Below, piece by piece: positions 34,114-45,000 of a stretch of DNA of 64,000 bases (position 1 is the first letter of the stretch; every line of letters begins with the position of its first letter). Both the position numbers and the translations under genes were made by a program. Source of the stretch: Streptomyces thermodiastaticus (GTDB lineage Bacteria; Actinomycetota; Actinomycetes; Streptomycetales; Streptomycetaceae). A model generated the notes under the pieces. It made no database searches. It was given only the letters and a program-made list of their open reading frames with translations, and was not told the origin of the DNA. The stretch is taken from NCBI RefSeq assembly GCF_014656135.1, contig NZ_BNBV01000008.1, forward strand, positions 1-64,000. Direction: 5' to 3'.

Positions 34114-34551
34114 CTACTTCTTGGACTTGGCCGCCTTGGGGGTCGCCAGCCGGCTCGCGGTCCAGTCCTTGCCGACGCTGAAGCTCTTGCTGGCCGTCAG
34201 GCCCGCCGTCGTCGCGGCTTCGGAGATGTCGCTCGGCTCCACGTATCCCTCGCGGCCCGTCTTCGGGGTGAGGAGCAGGATGGCGCCACCCTCATCGACG
34301 TAGGTGGTGGCGTCGACCAGCGCGTCCGTCAGGTCGCCGTCCTCGTCGCGGAACCACAGCACCACGGCGTCGGCCACGTCGTCGTAGTCCTCGTCGACCA
34401 GCTCGCCGCCGATCGCGTCCTCGATGGCCTCGCGGAGCTCCTGGTCGACGTCGTCGTCGTAGCCGATCTCCTGGACCACCTGCCCGGGCCGGAACCCCAG
34501 CCTGGCGGCCGGGTTCGTCCGCTCCTCCGCGTGGTCCGCGGTCGCGCTCAC
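34114..34551 (-). CDS. DUF3052 domain protein
   Basis: A 145-residue acidic soluble protein of the DUF3052 family, common in actinomycetes, function unknown. Recognisable stretches: AARLGFRPGQVVQEIGYDDD, VDQELREAIEDAIG, YDDVADAVVLWFRDEDGDLT and TPKTGREGYVEPSDISEAA. The last residues are basic (PKAAKSKK). I use the GTG at 34551, which has AGGAGG 6 bases upstream. In many actinomycetes it lies next to aceE, as here, and divergent from it. No motif reveals the activity. Confidence 0.88.
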   Translation of the reverse strand: MSATADHAEERTNPAARLGFRPGQVVQEIGYDDDVDQELREAIEDAIGGELVDEDYDDVADAVVLWFRDEDGDLTDALVDATTYVDEGGAILLLTPKTGREGYVEPSDISEAATTAGLTASKSFSVGKDWTASRLATPKAAKSKK

Positions 34552-34985
34552 GGGTTGCCTCCTGATGGTGTTGCGATATGAGTCTTCAGCCACGCGCGTG
34601 CGCGAAGCATTGGCCGTAGTCCACACGGGCGGGCCGGATCGCGCAAGTACCCGGCGGTCCGGGCCGCCGAAACGGTGACGTTCCCGGCAGTGCCGCCGCA
34701 ACTCCTGACACGGTATCCCGATCAGCCGTGATGCACACCACACTCTTTTGCCCGGTTTTGTGTGTTCGACCCCCTGCAGCGGGCAGACATCGGGGACGAT
34801 TCACCCCACTACTCCCGGGTACAGATGACGTTCTCCACGACACAGGTACACGATGGGGAACGACACGGACACAGTCCGGCGAACCGGCCGAACCCCATGG
34901 AACACGCGGGATCACCGCGAAAAGAGCCCGAAAGAGCCCATAAACGCCGCATATATGTCAGCCCTTCTGACAGGTGAGGATCAGC
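34552..34985. other. divergent promoter region before aceE, 434 bases
   Basis: No gene is supported. The region is less GC-rich than usual around 34730-34770 and 34921-34960 and should contain promoters for DUF3052 and aceE. The only discrete structure I find is the small hairpin at 34956-34972, next to the aceE ribosome binding site. Confidence 0.55.
34956..34972 (+). promoter_or_regulatory. hairpin just before the aceE ribosome binding site
   Basis: TGTCAG-CCCTT-CTGACA, a perfect 6-bp inverted repeat in an AT-rich patch, ending 2 bases before GTGAGG of the Shine-Dalgarno region. It could be a repressor site or an RNA structure affecting translation. Confidence 0.4.
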
Positions 34986-37727
<2,742 letters not shown>

Positions 37728-37804
37728 CCGCCGGGCCGGCGGTGCTCACGCGGGACGGCTCCAAGCGCGCGGTCCGCGCGCCTCGCACGCCCCGGCGCGA
37801 GACG

Positions 37805-37843
37805 GCTGCGGCGCGCCGCTCCCCTCCCGCGGCGCGCCGCAGC
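37805..37843. terminator. 13-bp hairpin after aceE
   Basis: GCTGCGGCGCGCC (37805-37817) pairs perfectly with GGCGCGCCGCAGC (37831-37843) around a 13-base loop. It lies between the convergent aceE and MFS genes and can end both transcripts. Confidence 0.7.
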
Positions 37844-37979
37844 GTCGGGCCCCGCCCCTGCGCAGGGCCTGACTCACTGTGACCTGTGACGTACGGGAAA
37901 GGTGAGCGGTCCCGGGCGCCGTCACCCTGATAGGCGAACACGCCCGGGACCGTGCGCGCGGCGCGCGGCCTCAGATGAT

Positions 37980-39596
37980 TCAGATGTGGCCGACGCCCGC
38001 GCCCGCCTCGGCGTTCTCCCCCCGCTTGGTCAGCAGGGCGACCAGCACGGCCACGGCCGCCACTCCGGCGGCGACCAGCGAGGCGAGGCTCATCCCGGAG
38101 ATGAAGGTGTCGTGGGCGACGGTGGTGATCTTCGCGGCGATCGCCGCGGGCACGCCCTCGGGCACCGGTGCGGCGCCGACCTGGACGGCCTCGGAGGCCT
38201 GGTGGGCCTGTTCGGAGGTGAGCGGCGGCAGTCCGGCGTCCTTCCAGTTGCCGGCCAGCTCGTGGTCCACCCTGGAGGCCATCACGGCGCCCAGTACGGC
38301 CGTCCCCAGGCTGCCGCCGACCTGCATGGCCGACTGCTGCAGACCGCCGGCCACACCGGACAGCTCCAGCGGCGCGTTGCCGACGATGACCTCGGTGGCA
38401 CCGACCATGACGGGCGCGAGGCCCAGACCGAGCACCACGAACCAGATCGCCATGGTGCCGCCGCCCGTGTCCGCCTGGAGCGTGGAGATGCCGTACATGG
38501 CGACCGCGGTGGCGGCCATGCCGCAGGCCAGCGGGATGCGCGGCCCCAGCTTCGTGATCAGGACACCGGCCAGCGGCGAGGCGACGATCATCACGCCGGT
38601 CAGCGGCAGCAGATGCATGCCCGCGTCGACCGGGCTCATCCCGTGGACGTTCTGCAGGTAGAAGGTGACGAAGAACAGGCCGCCCATGAACGCGATGGCC
38701 ATCAGGATCATCAGCACCACGCCCGCGGACAGCGGCACCGACCGGAACAGCGCCAGCGGGATCAGCGGCTCGCGCACCTTGGTCTCCCAGAAGGAGAACA
38801 CGGCGAAGCCCGCGACGGAGGCGGCGATGAAGGTCCAGGTCAGCCCGTCGCCCCAGCCCCACTCGGGAGCCTTGATCAGGGCCCACACCAGGCAGAACAT
38901 CGCGGCGGACAGCAGCACGATGCCGAGGACGTCGAAGGAGCGCGGCGCCTTCTCGGCACGGTGGTCGAGCAGGAAGAGCAGGCCCAGGATCAGGGCGAGG
39001 GCGCCGACGGGCACGTTGATGAAGAACACCGACTGCCAGCTGACGTGCTCGACGAGGACACCGCCGAGGATCGGGCCGCCCGCGGTGGAGGCGCCGATGA
39101 CCATGCCCCAGATGCCGAGGGCCAGGTTCAGCCTCTCGGCCGAGAAGGTGGCCCGCAGCAGGCCGAGCGCGGCCGGCATCAGCAGCGCGCCGAACAGGCC
39201 CTGGAAGACACGGAAGGTGATGACCATGCCGATGCTGTCCGACAGGCCGATGGCGCCCGAGGCGGCGGCAAAGCCCGTGACGCCGATGAGGAAGGTCTGC
39301 CGGTGTCCGAACCGGTCACCGAGCTTGCCCGCGGTGATCAGGGAGACCGCGAGGGCGAGGAAGTAGGCGTTGGTGATCCATTGCAGCTGGGCGAGGCTGG
39401 CGTGCAGGTCCTGCCCGATGGCCGGGTTGGCGATGGCGACGATGGTGCCGTCCAGGGCCACCACCATGACCCCTACGGCGACGGCGAACAGGGTGATCCA
39501 GGGGTGCCCGCGCAGCCCCTTGGCCGGCGCCGCTTCCGGCAGGGCTGCTGCGCCGTCCCCGGGCCCTGTCGTGTCGATGGTGGTCTGACTAGTCAT
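37980..39596 (-). CDS. DHA2-family MFS exporter (EmrB/QacA type)
   Basis: A 538-residue, 14-segment drug exporter. Family marks: VMVVALDGTIVAIANPAIGQ (helix 1), GKLGDRFGHRQTF (loop 2), FRVFQGLFGALLMPAALGLLR, and the antiporter-type GGPILGGVLVEHVSW (helix 5). It should pump hydrophobic drugs out with proton exchange. The ATG at 39596 is the start. It is divergent from a TetR gene, and two matching TGTCRG/CTGACA operators lie in the shared region, so it is almost certainly repressed by that TetR until a drug binds it. Confidence 0.92.
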   Translation of the reverse strand: MTSQTTIDTTGPGDGAAALPEAAPAKGLRGHPWITLFAVAVGVMVVALDGTIVAIANPAIGQDLHASLAQLQWITNAYFLALAVSLITAGKLGDRFGHRQTFLIGVTGFAAASGAIGLSDSIGMVITFRVFQGLFGALLMPAALGLLRATFSAERLNLALGIWGMVIGASTAGGPILGGVLVEHVSWQSVFFINVPVGALALILGLLFLLDHRAEKAPRSFDVLGIVLLSAAMFCLVWALIKAPEWGWGDGLTWTFIAASVAGFAVFSFWETKVREPLIPLALFRSVPLSAGVVLMILMAIAFMGGLFFVTFYLQNVHGMSPVDAGMHLLPLTGVMIVASPLAGVLITKLGPRIPLACGMAATAVAMYGISTLQADTGGGTMAIWFVVLGLGLAPVMVGATEVIVGNAPLELSGVAGGLQQSAMQVGGSLGTAVLGAVMASRVDHELAGNWKDAGLPPLTSEQAHQASEAVQVGAAPVPEGVPAAIAAKITTVAHDTFISGMSLASLVAAGVAAVAVLVALLTKRGENAEAGAGVGHI

Positions 39597-39607
39597 ACGT
39601 TCGAGGC

Positions 39608-39660
39608 TAATGTCAGTCGCTGACATGAGACAATCCAATTCACCTGTCGGTAACTGACAC
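39608..39660. promoter_or_regulatory. two tandem TetR operators
   Basis: ATGTCAG-TCG-CTGACAT at 39610-39626 is a perfect 7-bp inverted repeat. TGTCGG-TAA-CTGACA at 39645-39659 is the same element with one mismatch and the same 3-base spacer. Centres are 34 bases apart. They lie 14 bases from the exporter start and about 100 from the TetR start. Confidence 0.85.
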
Positions 39661-39761
39661 GTCGTGCTCCTATAGGCTGAACAGGGGAACGGTTCGCGGG
39701 AGGGCGGACCACGGGAGATCCGTCGGCGAGGTCCCGCCCCGGCACGGAGAGACGCAGACAC

Positions 39762-40487
39762 ATGAAGACGGCGACCGCCGCGGCGGCACCGCAGCAGGCG
39801 CCCGCGCCCGCGCCACGCCCGGGACTGCGCGAGCGGAAGAAGCAACGCACCCGGGACGCACTGCTGCGGGCCGCGCTCGAACTGTTCATCACCCGCGGGT
39901 ACGAGCAGACGACCGTGGACGACATCGCCCGGGCCGTCGGCGTGTCCCAGCGCACCTTCTTCCGCTACTTCCCCGGCAAGGAGGAGGTCGCCTTCGCCAT
40001 GCAGGACATGGTGGAGGCGCATTTCATGACGTCGCTGCGCGCCCGCCCCGCGGACGAGCCCCCGCTGGAGGCACTGCGCCGGGCCGTGCTGGACTGCTGG
40101 GACTCCGTCCGCGAGGCCGTCGCCTCCATCGCTCCGCTGGAGCTGTATCTGCGGATGTTCCGGACCATCGAGTCCACGCCCGTCCTGCTCGCCACGCATC
40201 TGCGCCGCTCGATGGAGAAGGAGGAGCACATCGCGGCCGTGCTCGCCGAACGCGAGGGCCTCGACGTGGACGCCGATCCCCGGCCGCGGCTCGTGGTGGC
40301 CGCCTTCGGCGGGGTGCTCCGGGTGACCGGGCGGCTGTGGAGCACCGGCGAGGACCTCACCCTGGAGGGCCTGAGAGCCCTGACCGTGCGCTACCTCGAC
40401 CAGGTGGGCACGGCCCTGGCCGGCAGCTGGCGCACCCCGGACCCCCCGGACCGGGCCGGCGCCCCCGCCGGCCGTGCGGACGCCTGA
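39762..40487 (+). CDS. TetR-family transcriptional repressor
   Basis: A 241-residue regulator. The N terminus (to ~25) is Ala/Pro-rich; residues 28-75 form the TetR helix-turn-helix (RDALLRAALELFITRGYEQT, TVDDIARAVGVSQRTFFRYF, PGKEEVAF). The C-terminal ligand domain covers about 85-215. It faces the EmrB-type exporter and should bind the paired operators between them, repressing the exporter and possibly itself. GGAGAG lies upstream of the ATG. The ligand is unknown. Confidence 0.93.
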   Translation: MKTATAAAAPQQAPAPAPRPGLRERKKQRTRDALLRAALELFITRGYEQTTVDDIARAVGVSQRTFFRYFPGKEEVAFAMQDMVEAHFMTSLRARPADEPPLEALRRAVLDCWDSVREAVASIAPLELYLRMFRTIESTPVLLATHLRRSMEKEEHIAAVLAEREGLDVDADPRPRLVVAAFGGVLRVTGRLWSTGEDLTLEGLRALTVRYLDQVGTALAGSWRTPDPPDRAGAPAGRADA

Positions 40488-40610
40488 GGCGGCCCGCGGA
40501 AACACCCCGGGCGGAGACACCCCGGCCCCGCGTGCGCGTCGCACCGGCAAACGTGATCCCTGTCACTTGGTTGACGCGAGACCGTCCCGTTCTCCTAGTG
40601 TGTCCTCCCA

Positions 40611-41831
40611 GTGACTTCCTTCGACACCTCCCCGCACGTCAGCGTCTGGCGCGCGCTGCTCGCGCTGGCCGTCGTCCTCGTGCTGCTGGCGACCACCGGC
40701 TGGACCGCCGTGCGCGGCCACGGCGGCGGGACCACGGCCCTGCAGGCTTCCGTGTCCGCATGGAAGCACGGGTCGCTGCACGGGCACCGGCTGCCGGACC
40801 CGGACGCCGCGCCGGCCCGGCTGGCCCGGTTCTTCGACTCGCTCGGCGCCCGCGACCGCGCCCTGCTCGCCCGCCGCTACGCCCTGGCGGTCGGCAACAT
40901 GAACGGCGCCCCCGTCGCCCTGCGCTACCAGGCCAACCGCATCGCCCTGGCCCAGGCGCGCGCGGCCGAGCGCAAACGCACCCACGACCAGCGGCTCACC
41001 GCCGCGGGCCAGCAGGACGCCGCCCGCCGCATGCGGCGCTTCGGCGAGCTGATGGCGCCGGACCGCCACATCCTGGCCTTCGACCCCGCCGGCTCCGGAC
41101 GCGTCGCGGAGGTCTTCGGCGACCTCACCACGGCCCGCCGGATCTCGGTCGTGGTGCCCGGCGTGGACACCGACCTGTTCACGTTCCGCAAGAGCTCCCG
41201 GCCCTACACCGCGCTGTACGGCATGGCCCGCTCTCTGTACCGGGCCGAGCGCCGGGCGGCCCCCCGCACCCGGACGGCGGTGATCGCCTGGGCCGACTAC
41301 ACCGCGCCCAGCGGACTCGGCGTGGACGCGGCCACGGCGATGCGCGCGGAGGAAGGTGCCGTACGCCTGAACAAGCTGCTGCGGGCCCTGCCCGGGCGGG
41401 CGTCCGTGGCGCTGTTCTGCCACAGCTACGGCTCGGTCGTCTGCGGGGTGGCGGCCCCGGGCCTGCCGCACCGGGTGACCGACCTGGCGGTCGCCGCGAG
41501 CCCCGGCATGCGGGTGAGCAACGCCTCCCAGCTGCACACCGGTGCGCATGTCTGGGCGATGCGGGACGCCACCGACTGGATCCGTGACGTGCCCTACCTG
41601 GAGCTGGGCGGCCTGGGCCACGGCGCCGACCCGGTCTCCCCGGGGTTCGGGGCGCGGGTGCTGGCGGCCCGGAAGGCCAAGGGGCACGCCGGCTACTTCG
41701 AGCCGGGCACCGACAGCCTGGCCAACTTCGCCGAGATCGGCGTCGGCGCATATGCCTCGGTGCGGTGCGCCCATGACAACGACGGGTGCCGGGCGGGTCT
41801 GTCCGGCACGACGACGGCTGGACGCGCGTAG
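40611..41831 (+). CDS. alpha/beta hydrolase, DUF1023 family, membrane anchored
   Basis: A 406-residue protein with a signal anchor at residues 13-35, a helical spacer (ARLARFFDSLGARDRALLARRYALAVGN), and a C-terminal alpha/beta hydrolase of the DUF1023 type. The nucleophile elbow is VALFCHSYGSVVCG near residue 268 (C-H-S-Y-G, Ser270). GVDTDLFTFRKS and AWADYTAPSGL are characteristic, and the catalytic His is probably in LGGLGHGADP. It acts outside the cytoplasm on an unknown ester or lipid. GTG start at 40611; the leader is short and the Shine-Dalgarno weak. Confidence 0.82.
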   Translation: MTSFDTSPHVSVWRALLALAVVLVLLATTGWTAVRGHGGGTTALQASVSAWKHGSLHGHRLPDPDAAPARLARFFDSLGARDRALLARRYALAVGNMNGAPVALRYQANRIALAQARAAERKRTHDQRLTAAGQQDAARRMRRFGELMAPDRHILAFDPAGSGRVAEVFGDLTTARRISVVVPGVDTDLFTFRKSSRPYTALYGMARSLYRAERRAAPRTRTAVIAWADYTAPSGLGVDAATAMRAEEGAVRLNKLLRALPGRASVALFCHSYGSVVCGVAAPGLPHRVTDLAVAASPGMRVSNASQLHTGAHVWAMRDATDWIRDVPYLELGGLGHGADPVSPGFGARVLAARKAKGHAGYFEPGTDSLANFAEIGVGAYASVRCAHDNDGCRAGLSGTTTAGRA

Positions 41832-41870
41832 AGACAGCAGGAAGTGCGGTCTGCGCGGGGAGGGACGGAA

Positions 41871-42764
41871 ATGCTCATGCCGCCTACGATGAGCCGCATG
41901 GGTGACGTACTGGCCGGATTTCACGCTGCCTGGGAGTTCGAGGCCGATTCCGTGCTCATCCGTTACGAGCGGGGGATACGGGCACCGAAACTGTTCCATG
42001 CGCTCGGCGAGCGCCGGGTGCCGCTGGCCGCGCTCGCGCGGGTGACGCTCACCCCGGGCCGGCGCGGGACCGTGGTGCTGCGCGCCGAGGTCCGGCCGGG
42101 CGCCGATCCGCTGATGGACGCGGCCGACGGACAGCTCAAGGAGAGCAGCGACCCGTACCGGCTGGTGCTGCCCGCGGAACGGGAGACCCTGGCCGAGTAC
42201 TACTCCGACGAGCTGCGCGCCCGCATCACCGGCACCGGCCCCGCCGAGCGTTACCTGGTGGCCGCGCCGCAGCCGCCGCTGCAGTTCAAGGCGTACGACG
42301 GCAAGGCCTCGTTCGACGGCCGCGTCGTGCGGTTCCGCTGGTCGTGGACGGGAGCGTCCACGGAGAAATGGAAAGCCGGCGACCAGTGTTTCGCCGTGTC
42401 GGACCTGACCGGGGTGGAGTGGCGCTCGCCGGAGCTGTTCGAGGGGCATCTGCGGCTGCTGCGCCGGAAGACGGCCGGACCGCAGCAGGACGCCGGGCAG
42501 CCGCCGCAGCCGGACCAGGACCCGGCCGCGGTCGTCTTCGGGCTCGGGTACGGGCCGGTGCACGAGTCGCTGCCGTTCGCGGCGGCGGTGCTGGCCGCGG
42601 TGCAGCAGGCGGGCCCGGCGGCACCGGCGCCCGTGACCGCCCCGCGCCGCGACCCGGCCGACATCGCCGACCGCATCCGCCACCTGGGCGAACTGCACCA
42701 GGCGGGCCTGGTCACGGACGAGGAGTTCTCCACGAAGAAGGCGGAACTGCTCGCCGAGCTGTGA
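41871..42764 (+). CDS. DUF4429 protein with C-terminal SHOCT domain
   Basis: A 297-residue soluble protein. Two DUF4429 modules (about residues 12-100 and 125-225; each with an aromatic-rich beta core and a W-x-S/A strand) are followed by a Pro/Gln linker and a SHOCT motif at the end: IADRIRHLGELHQAGLVTDEEFSTKKAELL. SHOCT tails often target or oligomerise proteins. I use the ATG at 41871 with GGAGGG 7 bases upstream; ATG at 41898 is an alternative. Function unknown. Confidence 0.85.
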   Translation: MLMPPTMSRMGDVLAGFHAAWEFEADSVLIRYERGIRAPKLFHALGERRVPLAALARVTLTPGRRGTVVLRAEVRPGADPLMDAADGQLKESSDPYRLVLPAERETLAEYYSDELRARITGTGPAERYLVAAPQPPLQFKAYDGKASFDGRVVRFRWSWTGASTEKWKAGDQCFAVSDLTGVEWRSPELFEGHLRLLRRKTAGPQQDAGQPPQPDQDPAAVVFGLGYGPVHESLPFAAAVLAAVQQAGPAAPAPVTAPRRDPADIADRIRHLGELHQAGLVTDEEFSTKKAELLAEL

Positions 42765-42916
42765 GCCGGGACCCGCTGTCCTCGGCTCACTCGTCCGCGC
42801 GCGCCCCGGGTGGCGGGCGCACGGGTCCGCACACCCGCCGCGGGCCGGGCGTCCGGTGACCGGCGCGGCCGGGAAATCACCTGACGCGGGCGCGCCGGGA
42901 CGGCTAGCGTCCCGGC

Positions 42917-43396
42917 ATGACTCTCGTACGACGTGCCGGCGTGGCGGACGCGGAGGAAGTCCTGCGGCTGCGCCAGGTGATGATCGACTCGGTGCACGGC
43001 ACCGACCCCTCCACCGACTGGCACACCCTCTCGCTGCCGACGCTCAAGGGCCGGCTCGCCGAACCGGACGGCGACTTCGCGGCGTTCGTCGTGGACCACC
43101 CCGGCCGGCCCGGGGCGCTGGCCTCCTTGGCGGCCGGGACGATCGAGTACCGCATCGGGCGGGCGGAGAACCCGCACGGGCGGGTCGGCCACGTCTTCAG
43201 CGTGGCGACCGACCCGGACGCCCGGCGCCGCGGGTACGCCCGCGCCTGCGTGGAGGCGCTGCTGGACTGGTTCCGCGGCCGGGACGTGCCGCAGGTCGAC
43301 CTCAGCGCGTCCGCCGAGGCCGAGCCGCTGTACGCCTCGCTGGGTTTCGTGCGCAAGACGGCCCCCTCCATGCGGCTGACGTTCCCCGGCGCATAG
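42917..43396 (+). CDS. GNAT-family N-acetyltransferase
   Basis: A 159-residue acetyl-CoA-dependent transferase. MTLVRRAGVADAEEVLRLRQ is the usual start; the acetyl-CoA motif A is FSVATDPDARRRGYARACVE (R-x-x-G-x-A variant), and the last strand ends YASLGFVRKTAPSMRLTF. Complete length for the family. The substrate cannot be named; it may be a small amine or a protein N terminus. Ten bases separate it from the serine hydrolase gene, so the two are cotranscribed. Confidence 0.87.
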   Translation: MTLVRRAGVADAEEVLRLRQVMIDSVHGTDPSTDWHTLSLPTLKGRLAEPDGDFAAFVVDHPGRPGALASLAAGTIEYRIGRAENPHGRVGHVFSVATDPDARRRGYARACVEALLDWFRGRDVPQVDLSASAEAEPLYASLGFVRKTAPSMRLTFPGA

Positions 43397-43406
43397 GCTC
43401 GGCCCC

Positions 43407-44231
43407 ATGTCGTTGAACAGCCTGGCGTCGATCGAGAACTGGCCGGTCCCCACGGCCGCCGCGGGCGTGGTCCGCGCGGACGGCACCATCGCCGGCACCC
43501 ACGGCCCGGCCGGGCGGCGGTTCCCGCTGGCCTCGGTCACCAAGCCGCTGGCGGCCTACGCGGTGCTCGTGGCCTTCGAGGAGGGCGCGATCGAGTTGGA
43601 CGAGCCGGCCGGCCCGCCCGGCGCCACGGTCCGTCATCTCCTCGCCCACACCGCGGGCCTGGCGTTCGACGAGCACCGGGTCATGGCCCCGCCCGGTGAG
43701 CGGCGCCTGTACTCCAACGCCGGGTTCGAGCAGCTCGGCGACCACGTGGCGAAGGCGACCGACATCCCCTTCGCCGAGTATCTGCGCCAGGCCGTGCTGG
43801 AACCGCTGGGCATGACGCGGACCACCCTGGAGGGCTCCCCCGCCAAGGACGGCGTCTCCACGGTGGACGACCTGCTGCGCTTCGCGGCCGAGCTGCAGGC
43901 GCCCCGCCTGCTCGACCCGCGCACGGTGGCCGAGGCGATGACGGTCCAGTACCCGGGGACCAAGGGCGTGCTGCCCGGCTACGGTCACCAGAACCCCAAC
44001 GACTGGGGTCTCGGGTTCGAGATCCGGGGCACCAAGTCGCCGCACTGGACGGGTGCCTCCTCCTCGCCGCGGACCGTCGGCCACTTCGGCCAGTCCGGCA
44101 CGTTCCTGTGGGTCGACCCGGAGGCGGGCGCGGCCTGCGTGGCCCTGACCGACCGCGCCTTCGGGCCCTGGGCCATCGAGGCGTGGCCGCCCTTCACCGA
44201 CGCGGTCCTGGCCGAGCTGCGCGGCGCCTGA
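43407..44231 (+). CDS. serine hydrolase, beta-lactamase/esterase family
   Basis: A 274-residue enzyme of the class C beta-lactamase-like/EstB family. Catalytic motifs: SVTK (Ser43, Lys46), YSN near residue 101 and HFGQSGT near 229. No signal peptide, so it is cytoplasmic and more probably an esterase or amidohydrolase than a beta-lactamase. Coupled with the GNAT gene in front (10-base gap). Convergent with the pirin gene. Confidence 0.87.
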   Translation: MSLNSLASIENWPVPTAAAGVVRADGTIAGTHGPAGRRFPLASVTKPLAAYAVLVAFEEGAIELDEPAGPPGATVRHLLAHTAGLAFDEHRVMAPPGERRLYSNAGFEQLGDHVAKATDIPFAEYLRQAVLEPLGMTRTTLEGSPAKDGVSTVDDLLRFAAELQAPRLLDPRTVAEAMTVQYPGTKGVLPGYGHQNPNDWGLGFEIRGTKSPHWTGASSSPRTVGHFGQSGTFLWVDPEAGAACVALTDRAFGPWAIEAWPPFTDAVLAELRGA

Positions 44232-44235
44232 GCGG

Positions 44236-44916
44236 TCAGCCGGCGGCCGCCGGCTCCGCCTCCATCTGCCACACCAGCAGCTCCGCCTTTGTCGCCGCCA
44301 CGGCCTTGAGGTGCCCGTCCGCGCCGGTGATCCGGGCCGCGTCGCCCGGGTCCAGGTACGTGGTGTCCAGCAGGACCCGGCCGCGCACCACGTGGACGTA
44401 CACGTACGGAGCGGACGGCAGCACGGCGCGCTCGTCCGGCGCGAGCCGCCGCACCTGGAGCACCGCGCCGGCCCGCTCCACGGCGTACCGGGCGGCGTCC
44501 GGCAGGGCACGGACCACCTCGTAGGACGGCTCACAGCCGGCCTCCCGCGGGGTCAGCCACATCTGGACGAAGGTCAGCGGCCCGGCCCCGTCGTTGCGTT
44601 CGACGTGCCGGACACCGGCCGCCGCGCTGAGGTGCTGGAGGTCTCCGGGGCGGAGCACCGTCTCGTGCCCGGCGGAGTCACGGTGGGTCAGTTCGCCCTC
44701 GACGACCCAGGTGACGATCTCGGTGTGGCTGTGCGGGTGCTCGTCGAAGCCGGCGCCGGCGGCCAGGTGCTCCTCGTTGCAGGCGATCAGCGCGCCGAAG
44801 CGGACGTTGTCCGGGTCGTAGTGGGGGCCGAAGGAGAAGGCGTGCCGGGTGGTGATTCCCGCGGCCTGGTCGCCGCCCTGGTAGCGCTCCGTGGCGCGTC
44901 GTACGTCGATCGTCAC
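44236..44916 (-). CDS. pirin-family protein
   Basis: A 226-residue bicupin protein. The metal-binding cupin motif is in GFDEHPHSHTEIVTWVVEGEL, with downstream HRDS and LRPGDLQHLSAAAGVRHVE. Pirins act as quercetinases or as redox-dependent regulators; in Streptomyces one pirin affects central metabolism. The GTG at 44916 is my start since TIDVRRATERYQGGD begins the conserved part, though the Shine-Dalgarno is weak. Divergent from FasR. Confidence 0.87.
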   Translation of the reverse strand: MTIDVRRATERYQGGDQAAGITTRHAFSFGPHYDPDNVRFGALIACNEEHLAAGAGFDEHPHSHTEIVTWVVEGELTHRDSAGHETVLRPGDLQHLSAAAGVRHVERNDGAGPLTFVQMWLTPREAGCEPSYEVVRALPDAARYAVERAGAVLQVRRLAPDERAVLPSAPYVYVHVVRGRVLLDTTYLDPGDAARITGADGHLKAVAATKAELLVWQMEAEPAAAG

Positions 44917-45000
44917 GCCGACCACCGTAATGCCTGCTCGGGACGCCCAGCACTGACCCGGCGGCACGCGCGGGAGTCCGGATAAGGCAGTCTTGTCCCC

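Noticed and set aside
43407..44231. Beta-lactam resistance gene
   Set aside because: It has SxxK and YxN motifs but no export signal and groups by eye with esterase-like serine hydrolases; calling it a beta-lactamase is not supported.
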